Source: Burkholderiales bacterium
Lineage (GTDB): Bacteria > Pseudomonadota > Gammaproteobacteria > Burkholderiales > Burkholderiaceae_C
DNA length: 5,283 bases
Assembly: GCA_006227785.1 (NCBI GenBank)
Contig: SBFU01000431.1
Span: forward strand, 1-5,283
Reading direction: 5' to 3'
The notes below the pieces were generated by a model. It made no database searches and was not told the origin of the DNA. It was given only the letters and a program-made list of their open reading frames with translations. Shown here piece by piece: positions 1-4,725 of this stretch. Both the position numbers and the translations under genes were made by a program. How positions within the stretch are numbered: the first letter of the stretch is position 1; each line of letters starts with the position of its first letter.

Positions 1-56
1 GCAGCGCCTGAGACACCGACTGACCACCCGGCCAGCGAAACGCTGCAAAGCCTGCA

Positions 57-84
57 ATTATAGCCCGGCGACCCGAACTGCCAA
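57..84 (-). promoter_or_regulatory. Predicted sigma70 promoter pointing left out of the window
   Basis: Read on the minus strand, TTGGCA (84 to 79; 5 of 6 consensus) is followed after 16 bases by a perfect TATAAT (62 to 57). Transcription would start near base 50 and run leftward, presumably into a gene beyond the left edge. No start codon for that gene can be fixed in the 50 bases available; a GTG at 16-14 opens a frame to the edge but has no ribosome binding site. The -35 and spacer lie inside the terminator hairpin at 66-98, so one of the two calls may be fortuitous. Confidence 0.5.
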
Positions 85-98
85 GGGTCGCCGTTTTT
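66..98 (+). terminator. Rho-independent terminator
   Basis: A perfect 9-bp stem (CGGCGACCC at 66-74 pairs with GGGTCGCCG at 85-93) encloses a 10-base loop and is followed directly by TTTTT (94-98). This is the classic intrinsic terminator layout for rightward transcription. It would end a transcript entering from the left and insulate the acetyltransferase gene at 144. A + strand frame open from base 1 ends at TAG 61-63, just before the stem, and could be the tail of the terminated gene, but only 20 codons are visible and they have no recognisable character. Confidence 0.6.
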
Positions 99-143
99 GC
101 GCGAGTTCAACGTGATTTTCCGGGCTTCGCCGCCCGATTCGAC

Positions 144-683
144 ATGCCCCTGATCCGCCCCAGTCAAGACGACGACATCGACGCCATCACCCGCATCTAT
201 GCGCACCATGTGCTGCACGGCACCGGCACCTTCGAGACCACCCCGCCCTCGACCGACGATATGAGGGCGCGCCGCGCCGATGTGCTGGCCAAGGGTCTGC
301 CCTGGCTGGTGGTCGAAGACGCCGGCCAACTGCTCGGTTTTGCCTACGGCAACTGGTTCAAGCCCCGCCCGGCCTACCGGTTTTCGGTCGAGGACTCGAT
401 CTACCTGGCGCCCGAAGCCGCAGGGCGGGGGCTGGGCAAGGCCCTGCTGGCCGAACTGCTGGCCGTGCTTGAGCGCGGCGGCACCCGCAAGGTGATGGCC
501 GTGATCGGCGACTCGGCCAACGCCGGTTCGATCGGCGTGCACAAGGCCCTGGGCTTCGAACCGGTGGGCGTGGTGCAGTCCTGCGGCTGGAAGTTCGACC
601 GTTGGCTGGACATCGTGCTGATGCAAAAGACCCTGGGCCAGGGCGACAGCTGCCCCCCCTTGGATCCGGGGGTTGCGACATGA
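144..683 (+). CDS. GNAT N-acetyltransferase, phosphinothricin acetyltransferase-like
   Basis: A 179-residue cytoplasmic enzyme of the PAT/YncA branch of the GNAT superfamily, which transfers acetyl from acetyl-CoA to the amino group of small substrates such as phosphinothricin, methionine sulfone or sulfoximine. The family pattern is visible in order: an N-terminal IRP start, IYAHHVLHGTGTFE (18-31), PPS (34-36), RPAYRFSVEDSIYLAP (75-90), the acetyl-CoA pyrophosphate loop GRGLGKALL (94-102), VIGDSANAGSIGVHKALGF (120-138) and the late FDRWLDIVLMQKTLG (151-165). Length is normal for the family. ATG 144 is the only sensible start, but it lacks a Shine-Dalgarno sequence; a small hairpin (CGGGC 121-125 / GCCCG 132-136) sits just upstream. 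The stop overlaps the next start (ATGA 680-683), implying translational coupling. The actual substrate cannot be read from the sequence; herbicide resistance should not be assumed. Confidence 0.92.
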   Translation: MPLIRPSQDDDIDAITRIYAHHVLHGTGTFETTPPSTDDMRARRADVLAKGLPWLVVEDAGQLLGFAYGNWFKPRPAYRFSVEDSIYLAPEAAGRGLGKALLAELLAVLERGGTRKVMAVIGDSANAGSIGVHKALGFEPVGVVQSCGWKFDRWLDIVLMQKTLGQGDSCPPLDPGVAT

Positions 684-1150
684 GCGGCAGGGTCAAGAGC
701 AAGACCATCGCTGTCTGGCTCGCCTTGCTGGGTGGCACGCTGGGGCTGCACCGCTTCTACCTCAGGGGCATGGGCGACTGGATCGGCTGGCTGCACCCGT
801 TGCCCACCGCACTGGGCTGGTGGGGCGTGGAGCGGGTGCTCACCTACGGACAGGACGACAAGCTGTCGTGGGTGCTGATCCCGCTGCTGGGCGTGAGCAT
901 CGCGGCCAGTTGCCTGACTGCCATCGTCTTTGCGTTGAGCGACGGCCCCAAGTGGAACCGCTGGTTCAACGGCTCGGCGCCCACCGACCATCCGGCGGGC
1001 GCTACGCAATGGCTGACCGTGGGCGGCCTGGTGTTTTCGCTGCTGGTGGGCACCGTGGCCTTCATGGGCACCCTGGCCTTCAGCATCCAGCACTACTTCG
1101 AATACCAGATCGAGGAAGCGCGCAAGATCAGCCAGCCGGATCCGGACTGA
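680..1150 (+). CDS. TM2 domain-containing membrane protein
   Basis: A 156-residue inner-membrane protein. Residues 5-52 match the TM2 domain: a polar start with KSK, a first helix rich in small residues (about 9-25) that runs into GLHRFYLRG (22-30), then a second helix (about 33-50) with G-D-W-I-G-W and a G-W-W turn. Two further hydrophobic segments (about 64-86 and 111-136) extend the protein beyond the minimal two-helix domain. The tail (137-156) is charged and probably cytoplasmic. The start at 680 is chosen because it overlaps the upstream stop as ATGA and begins directly before the TM2 motif; a longer in-frame start at 602 would lie within the acetyltransferase gene and add non-homologous residues. 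The biochemical function of bacterial TM2 proteins is unknown. Coupling to the acetyltransferase suggests co-expression, not a proven joint role. Confidence 0.85.
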   Translation: MSGRVKSKTIAVWLALLGGTLGLHRFYLRGMGDWIGWLHPLPTALGWWGVERVLTYGQDDKLSWVLIPLLGVSIAASCLTAIVFALSDGPKWNRWFNGSAPTDHPAGATQWLTVGGLVFSLLVGTVAFMGTLAFSIQHYFEYQIEEARKISQPDPD

Positions 1151-1154
1151 GGTG

Positions 1155-1168
1155 CCCGGTCGACCGGG
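1155..1168. repeat. 14-bp perfect palindrome between convergent genes
   Basis: CCCGGTCGACCGGG is exactly self-complementary and lies in the 39-base gap between the convergent TM2 and AEC genes. A second short inverted repeat follows (TGCGG-T-CCGCA, 1173-1183). On the minus-strand transcript a TTTT (1189-1186) precedes rather than follows the hairpins, so neither is a canonical intrinsic terminator. They could still act as a bidirectional roadblock or 3'-end stabiliser. Confidence 0.35.
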
Positions 1169-1189
1169 GCTGTGCGGTCCGCAGGAAAA

Positions 1190-2143
1190 TCAGAGCAGCG
1201 ACATCACCAGCATGACCAGACTCAGGCTGAACAGGGCCAGCACCGTCGACAGGCCCATGCTGGCGGTGGTCAAGGCCTGCACCACCTGGTAGCGCTGCGC
1301 AAACAGGTAGACATTGGCCCCAATGGGCAGGGCGGCCGCGACGACCATCACCGTCAGCGCCAGGCCCTCAATGCCAAAAGCCCAGGCGCTCAGGCCCACC
1401 AGCAAGGGCAGCACCAGATTTTTGGACAGGCACAGCCAGAGGGCCTCGCGCCAGTGCCCCTGCAGCGGTGTCCGCGCCAGGCTCACACCCACCAGCACCA
1501 GGGCCATCGGACCGAAGGCACTGCCCAGCAGTTGCAGCGGCTTGTCCACCACCGACGGCAGCACCCAGCCGGTCTGGGCGAACAGCAGACCGCAGATGAT
1601 GGGCAACGGAATCGGGTGGATCAGGGCACCCCGGATGGCCGAAGCCGCGGTGGCCAGCAGGTGCGGGGTATCGCCACCGGACCGGCGTGATTCGCGCGCC
1701 TGTGCCAGTTCGAGCACCACCGAGGCAACGGTCAGCAGAATGAGCGCGTGCACCGACACCAGGGTCAGCAGCGTGACCAGGCCGGCCTTGCCGTAGGCCA
1801 GCTCGACCAGGGTGATGCCGATCATCACCATGTTGGAGAACACACCGGCCAGGGCCATCACGACGCTGCGGCAATTGAAGCCGCGCCACACGATGGTGAC
1901 CGCCAGCAGGCCGATTGCGGCAACGAAGTAGGCCAGGATGGGCCGCAGGTCCAGGGTCTCGAAGCGCACCACACTCATGGTGCGGAACAGCAGGGCCGGG
2001 ATCAGCAGGAGAAACACCAGGTTGGACAGATCCTTGACCGCCGACTGGCCAATCCATTGGCGACGTCCGGCCAGGTAACCCGCCCCGATCAGCAAAAAAA
2101 CCGGGGTCAGCGAGGCAACAACAGGGTGGGAGACGATGTTCAC
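1190..2143 (-). CDS. AEC family (auxin efflux carrier-like) transporter
   Basis: A 317-residue multi-pass inner-membrane carrier of the AEC/Mem_trans family (PF03547). Characterised bacterial members move organic anions such as malate or malonate; many are unassigned. The N-terminus shows the family helix pattern (PVFLLIGAGYLAGRRQWI, then NLVFLLLIPALLFRTMS) and the C-terminus the typical AAALPIGANVYLFAQRY stretch followed by a final hydrophobic helix. About ten helices are expected, five in each half around a hydrophilic centre with the sequence RESRRSGGD. The start is uncertain. No ATG is available near the N-terminus; GTG 2143 gives a normal family length and a start right before the first helix, 31 bases after the TetR stop. 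A TTG at 2212 would add 23 unlikely residues overlapping the TetR gene. Neither has a good ribosome binding site. The gene probably shares a transcript with the upstream regulator. Confidence 0.88.
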   Translation of the reverse strand: MNIVSHPVVASLTPVFLLIGAGYLAGRRQWIGQSAVKDLSNLVFLLLIPALLFRTMSVVRFETLDLRPILAYFVAAIGLLAVTIVWRGFNCRSVVMALAGVFSNMVMIGITLVELAYGKAGLVTLLTLVSVHALILLTVASVVLELAQARESRRSGGDTPHLLATAASAIRGALIHPIPLPIICGLLFAQTGWVLPSVVDKPLQLLGSAFGPMALVLVGVSLARTPLQGHWREALWLCLSKNLVLPLLVGLSAWAFGIEGLALTVMVVAAALPIGANVYLFAQRYQVVQALTTASMGLSTVLALFSLSLVMLVMSLL

Positions 2144-2174
2144 CGCGGCGATGGTACCCGGCCACCCCCTGCCC

Positions 2175-2801
2175 TCAGTCACCGAGGGGACGGGACAGCA
2201 TTTGTCGGGCAAACACGGTCAGCGCCTGCCGGGCCAGGGCACGGCGTTGACCGGTATCCGGTGTCATGGCGCCCAGGGGCCCATCCAGCAACAGCACCGC
2301 CAGACCATGCACCTGGGCCCAGTAGACCTGGGCCAGTGTCTCGGTGTCGCGGGTGGCGTACAGGGTGGCCACCATGTGGGACAACTCCCGGTGAGCCTGT
2401 TCACCGGCCTGCTCGACGCTCACGAACCGGGAGGCATCGCACAGGTCCGGGCGGAACATCACGCGAAACAGGCCTGGATGGTCCAGCGCATAACCCACAT
2501 AGGCCTCGCCGGAGGCCATGGCGGCCTCGACGGGTTGGCCGTCGGCCAGCCCCTCATTGGCCAGCGCCAGCCGGGCCGCGAGTTCGCGCAGGCCTCGGGT
2601 CACCAGCTCCGCCAGGATGGTCTCGCGGTCGCCGAAATGGTGGTAGGGCGCCTGGTGCGTCACACCCACCCGGCGGGCCACCTCGCGCATGGACAGGCCA
2701 CCCGGTCCTGCTTCGTCGAGCAATTGTTCTGCCGCCAGGAGGATGCGTTCACGCAGGCCGGCGCCGCCGGCGGGCGGTTCGGATGACAGGCGGGATGTCA
2801 T
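2175..2801 (-). CDS. TetR/AcrR family transcriptional regulator (WHG-type C-terminus)
   Basis: A 208-residue one-component repressor. The N-terminal DNA-binding domain covers about 16-62: LRERILLAAEQLLDEAG, then the helix-turn-helix LSMREVARRVGVTHQAPYHH (36-55) and the FGDRETIL transition to helix 4. The C-terminal ligand/dimer domain is helical and carries W-A-Q-V-H-G-L (161-167), the mark of the WHG-type TetR C-terminus (PF13305-like). The ligand is unknown. The gene faces a three-gene operon across a 131-base gap holding two identical palindromes, the expected binding sites, one of which overlies its own predicted start of transcription. It therefore probably represses itself, the AEC gene behind it and the divergent operon. 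ATG 2801 precedes the HTH by a normal distance, but no strong Shine-Dalgarno sequence is seen. Confidence 0.93.
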   Translation of the reverse strand: MTSRLSSEPPAGGAGLRERILLAAEQLLDEAGPGGLSMREVARRVGVTHQAPYHHFGDRETILAELVTRGLRELAARLALANEGLADGQPVEAAMASGEAYVGYALDHPGLFRVMFRPDLCDASRFVSVEQAGEQAHRELSHMVATLYATRDTETLAQVYWAQVHGLAVLLLDGPLGAMTPDTGQRRALARQALTVFARQMLSRPLGD

Positions 2802-2831
2802 GCGCGGGGCGAAAACAGGTTGAAAAATGGA

Positions 2832-2846
2832 CTTGACAGTGTCAAG
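2832..2846. promoter_or_regulatory. Operator copy 1, likely TetR-family binding site
   Basis: CTTGACA-G-TGTCAAG is a perfect palindrome with 7-base arms around a single central base (2839). It is identical to the copy at 2870-2884; the shared direct repeat is 16 bases (2831-2846 and 2869-2884). It contains the TTGACA -35 hexamer (2833-2838) of the predicted rightward promoter and abuts the predicted leftward start site near 2848. Assignment to the adjacent TetR regulator is inferred from location, symmetry and size. Confidence 0.8.
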
Positions 2847-2861
2847 CCCTCATCCTAACAT
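2833..2861 (+). promoter_or_regulatory. Predicted sigma70 promoter for the DUF2141/ABA4-like/7-TM operon
   Basis: A perfect -35 TTGACA (2833-2838) is followed after 17 bases by TAACAT (2856-2861; matches at T1, A2, A5 and T6). Transcription would begin near 2868, at the left edge of operator copy 2, leaving a leader of about 65 bases before ATG 2933. A repressor on either palindrome would block it. No equally good -10 follows the TTGACA in copy 2. Confidence 0.6.
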
Positions 2862-2883
2862 CGCCACAACTTGACAGTGTCAA
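2855..2883 (-). promoter_or_regulatory. Predicted sigma70 promoter for the tetR-AEC unit
   Basis: Read on the minus strand, TTGACA (2883 to 2878, inside operator copy 2) is followed after 17 bases by TGTTAG (2860 to 2855; 3 of 6, including T1 and A5). The start would be near 2848, just before operator copy 1, with a leader of about 47 bases to ATG 2801. The -10 is almost the exact complement of the rightward -10 (2856-2861), so the two promoters are face to face and mutually exclusive for RNA polymerase. The -10 is weak, so this call is less firm than the rightward one. Confidence 0.5.
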
Positions 2884-2884
2884 G
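2870..2884. promoter_or_regulatory. Operator copy 2, likely TetR-family binding site
   Basis: This is the second perfect CTTGACA-G-TGTCAAG palindrome, with an extra A/T pair outside it (2869 and 2885) giving 8-base arms. Its centre (2877) is 38 bases from that of copy 1. It carries the -35 of the leftward promoter and covers the first transcribed bases of the rightward operon. The outer flanks of the two copies (TGGA at 2828-2831, TCCA at 2885-2888) are also complementary, extending the symmetry of the whole region. Confidence 0.8.
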
Positions 2885-2932
2885 TCCACCAATCCGAGTT
2901 CCGTGAATGTCCAGCCACACCCGGAGAACACC

Positions 2933-3394
2933 ATGCGCGATACCCCCTTGCCCCGAACCATGCCGACCCTGCTGCTGGGTCTGGCTTGCCTTGCCACCAT
3001 GACCGATGGCCGAGCCGAAGGCACGGGATTGGTGGAGGTCAGGGTCGGCCCTGTCCAGGGCCACGACGGCCAGGTCGGCTGCCAGCTGTTCAAAGGTCCG
3101 GCCGGATTTCCCATGACCCATGGCGCAGCCCTTCGGTCGGTGATGGCACCCATCGATCAGGCCAGAGCCACCTGCGTTTTCGATGCGCTGGTGCCGGGCA
3201 GCTACGCGGTGGCCGTGGTACACGACACCAACGGCAACCAGCGCATCGACACCAACGCGCTGGGACTGCCCACCGAAGGTTACGGGGTGTCGAACAACCG
3301 CACGCGCGCCCTCTCGGCACCGCGCTGGGAGGAGGCACAGTTCCAGTTGGAGACCGGTCAGCGTGTCCAGTTGGACATCCGGCTGCGCTATTGA
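2933..3394 (+). CDS. DUF2141 domain-containing exported protein
   Basis: A 153-residue protein predicted to be secreted to the periplasm or beyond. A signal peptide is likely (hydrophobic core about 11-22, cleavage probably after GRA at 26-28). The rest is a single DUF2141 (PF09912) beta-sandwich-like domain: V-E-V-R-V-G (34-39), a conserved Cys-x-Leu-Phe with GFP (50-60), C-V-F-D-A-L-V-P-G-S-Y (81-91), and the signature HDTNGNQRID (97-106) leading to GLPTEGYGVSNN (111-122). The D98-x-N100-x-N102-x3-D106 spacing resembles a calcium-binding loop. Cys50 and Cys81 could form a disulfide. ATG 2933 is chosen over GTG 2903 because GGAG (2923-2926) lies 6 bases before it and the signal peptide follows. 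First gene of the operon, under the twin operators; the next start is 12 bases after its stop. Function is unknown. Confidence 0.9.
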   Translation: MRDTPLPRTMPTLLLGLACLATMTDGRAEGTGLVEVRVGPVQGHDGQVGCQLFKGPAGFPMTHGAALRSVMAPIDQARATCVFDALVPGSYAVAVVHDTNGNQRIDTNALGLPTEGYGVSNNRTRALSAPRWEEAQFQLETGQRVQLDIRLRY

Positions 3395-3406
3395 GGAGGC
3401 GCGGCC

Positions 3407-3865
3407 ATGACCCCCTCCCCCGAACTTGTCTTCCAGGTCGGCAACACGTTGGCCGCCTGCGGCTGGTTGGCCCTGGTCCTGTCACCCGCGAAAGCGGCAT
3501 GGACACCAAGGGTCTGGCGAGTCACCGGCTGGTACCTGCCGCTGCTGCTGTCCGCCGCCTACCTGGTCATGCTGGTCACGCACTGGCGCGGTCAAGGTGG
3601 TTTCAGCAGCCTGGCGGACGTGCAGGACCTGTTTCGACAGCCCGGCGTGCTCACCGCTGGCTGGTTGCACTACCTCGCCTTTGACCTGTTTGTCGGTGCC
3701 TGGATTGCGCATCGTTGCGCGCGTCTGGGCGTGGCCCACGGGTGGGTGGTGGTGCTGATGCTGCTGACCTTCATGCTTGGCCCGGTTGGTCTGCTCGGCT
3801 ACCTGCTGGCGTACGTCCTCAAGGGCGATCAAGCGAAATCCTTTCAGCCTGGAGCCCATTCATGA
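3407..3865 (+). CDS. ABA4-like (DUF4281) membrane protein
   Basis: A 152-residue integral membrane protein of the ABA4-like family (PF14108), named after the plastid protein needed for neoxanthin formation in plants. Bacterial members have no established reaction. About four helices are visible (9-27, 40-58, 84-101, 112-137). The family motifs are intact: GWLHYLAFDLFVGAWI (85-100), with the Trp-Leu-His-Tyr and Phe-Asp-Leu-Phe core, and LTFMLGPVGLLGYLL (120-134). ATG 3407 follows a strong AGGAGG (3394-3399) with a 7-base spacer; the ribosome binding site overlaps the DUF2141 stop. Its own stop overlaps the next start (ATGA 3862-3865), so all three genes are tightly coupled. No carotenoid genes are visible nearby, so a carotenoid role cannot be inferred from this window. 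Confidence 0.88.
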   Translation: MTPSPELVFQVGNTLAACGWLALVLSPAKAAWTPRVWRVTGWYLPLLLSAAYLVMLVTHWRGQGGFSSLADVQDLFRQPGVLTAGWLHYLAFDLFVGAWIAHRCARLGVAHGWVVVLMLLTFMLGPVGLLGYLLAYVLKGDQAKSFQPGAHS

Positions 3866-4725
3866 AACACGTCCTCCCATTGCGTCCCATGCCGGCGCTG
3901 CCCCAGACCTCTGGCGCCGGTTTCCCGATGCGGGTGTGGCGGGAACTGCTGCAGCGGCAGGCCGCGCTGACCTGGTTCGGCCTGGCACTCTGGCTGGCCA
4001 TGGTGCCCACGCTGATCGCCTGGGGCATGGACGAACGCACCCTGCGCGAGGTCAACGTCTGGACCAAACCCCTGAAGTTCATGGCCTCGGTGGGTCTGTT
4101 CTCGATCACCACGGCCTGGTTTGTCGGTCTTCTGGCCCCCGGGCGCCGCGGCACCCGGCTGGTCCGTTTGGTGGTGGTCCTGCTCATCACCACCGGCCTG
4201 TTCGAGGTGGGCTACATCACCTGGCAGGCTGCCTGGGGCCAGGCTTCGCACTACAACGCCGACACCCTGCTGCACCAGGTGATGTATGCGCTCATGGGTG
4301 TGGGCGCCTTGCTGCTCACCGCCACCCAGCCCCTGCTCGCCTGGCAGATCTGGATGGATGGACGAAGCCAGGCAGCATCGATCTGGCGCGAGGCGGTCGT
4401 GGTCGGTCTGGTGGCCACCTTTGTGCTGGGAGCGGGCGTCGGTGGGCTGCTGGGCGGTCTGCAGCCGCCCGACGGCGCCGGATTGCCGGTGGTGGGCTGG
4501 CACCTTTCTGGCGGCGACCTGCGGCCAGCCCATTTCCTGGGCATCCATGCCCAGCAGCTCATCCCATTGGCGGGCGCGCTGCTGGCCGGGACCGGCCTGC
4601 GACGGGCGCGCGCGGGCTTGTGGCTGCTGGTGATGGCCTACACCTTGCTGTGGGCATGGACCCTTCACATGGGTCTGGCCGGACAGACTCCCACCCCGCC
4701 GGCCCTGATGCAAAGGTTCATTTGA
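3862..4725 (+). CDS. Seven-helix integral membrane protein of unknown function
   Basis: A 287-residue protein with about seven transmembrane segments (about 37-55, 72-92, 101-121, 138-160, 176-199, 228-246, 252-272). I recognise no named enzyme or transporter family. Distinctive blocks look like conserved family motifs: NVWTKPLKF (65-73), EVGYITWQAAWGQASHYN (115-132) and DLRPAHFLGIHAQQLIPL (219-236). Several histidines lie near helix ends (130, 138, 214, 224, 229, 269) with acidic E115 and D219, compatible with a metal, heme or polar-substrate site, but this is inference. ATG 3862 overlaps the ABA4-like stop and has GGAG (3851-3854) 7 bases upstream; an earlier in-frame ATG at 3715 would read through the ABA4-like gene in another frame. 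Last gene of the operon; its 3' end overlaps the convergent DUF3299 gene by 8 bases, and no terminator is seen. Confidence 0.85.
   Translation: MKHVLPLRPMPALPQTSGAGFPMRVWRELLQRQAALTWFGLALWLAMVPTLIAWGMDERTLREVNVWTKPLKFMASVGLFSITTAWFVGLLAPGRRGTRLVRLVVVLLITTGLFEVGYITWQAAWGQASHYNADTLLHQVMYALMGVGALLLTATQPLLAWQIWMDGRSQAASIWREAVVVGLVATFVLGAGVGGLLGGLQPPDGAGLPVVGWHLSGGDLRPAHFLGIHAQQLIPLAGALLAGTGLRRARAGLWLLVMAYTLLWAWTLHMGLAGQTPTPPALMQRFI

Noticed and set aside
1..63. Possible 3' end of a + strand coding region (20 codons, TAG at 61-63) ahead of the terminator
   Set aside because: Too short to identify, third-position G+C is lower than in the real genes here, and a strong leftward promoter overlaps its end. 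It may be real but cannot be supported.
144..683. Herbicide (phosphinothricin) resistance gene
   Set aside because: Family membership is clear, but many chromosomal members act on other amines. Nothing in the sequence shows phosphinothricin as the substrate, so no bar/pat symbol is given.
1155..1183. Intrinsic terminator between the convergent TM2 and AEC genes
   Set aside because: Palindromes are present, but no T-tract follows them in either direction, so they are recorded as a repeat only.
1190..1796. Long + strand open frames opposite the AEC gene
   Set aside because: They encode Gln/His/Arg-rich low-complexity sequence typical of antisense shadows in high-G+C DNA and lack family features; the minus-strand frame matches a clear transporter.
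2136..2836. Long + strand open frames opposite the TetR gene
   Set aside because: The minus strand encodes an unmistakable TetR HTH and WHG region; the opposite frames have no recognisable domain or ribosome binding site and run through the TetR coding strand.
2828..2888. CRISPR array or insertion-sequence end, considered because of the repeated palindrome
   Set aside because: There are only two copies, no regular spacers beyond one 23-base gap, and no transposase or cas gene. The position between divergent genes fits operators.
2903..2932. Earlier GTG start for the DUF2141 protein
   Set aside because: It would add ten polar residues before the signal peptide and lacks a ribosome binding site, whereas ATG 2933 has GGAG at a proper spacing.
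3715..3861. Upstream ATG extension of the seven-helix membrane protein
   Set aside because: The extension lies out of frame inside the ABA4-like gene and is Gly/Arg/Ala-rich; ATG 3862 has a ribosome binding site and the typical ATGA overlap.
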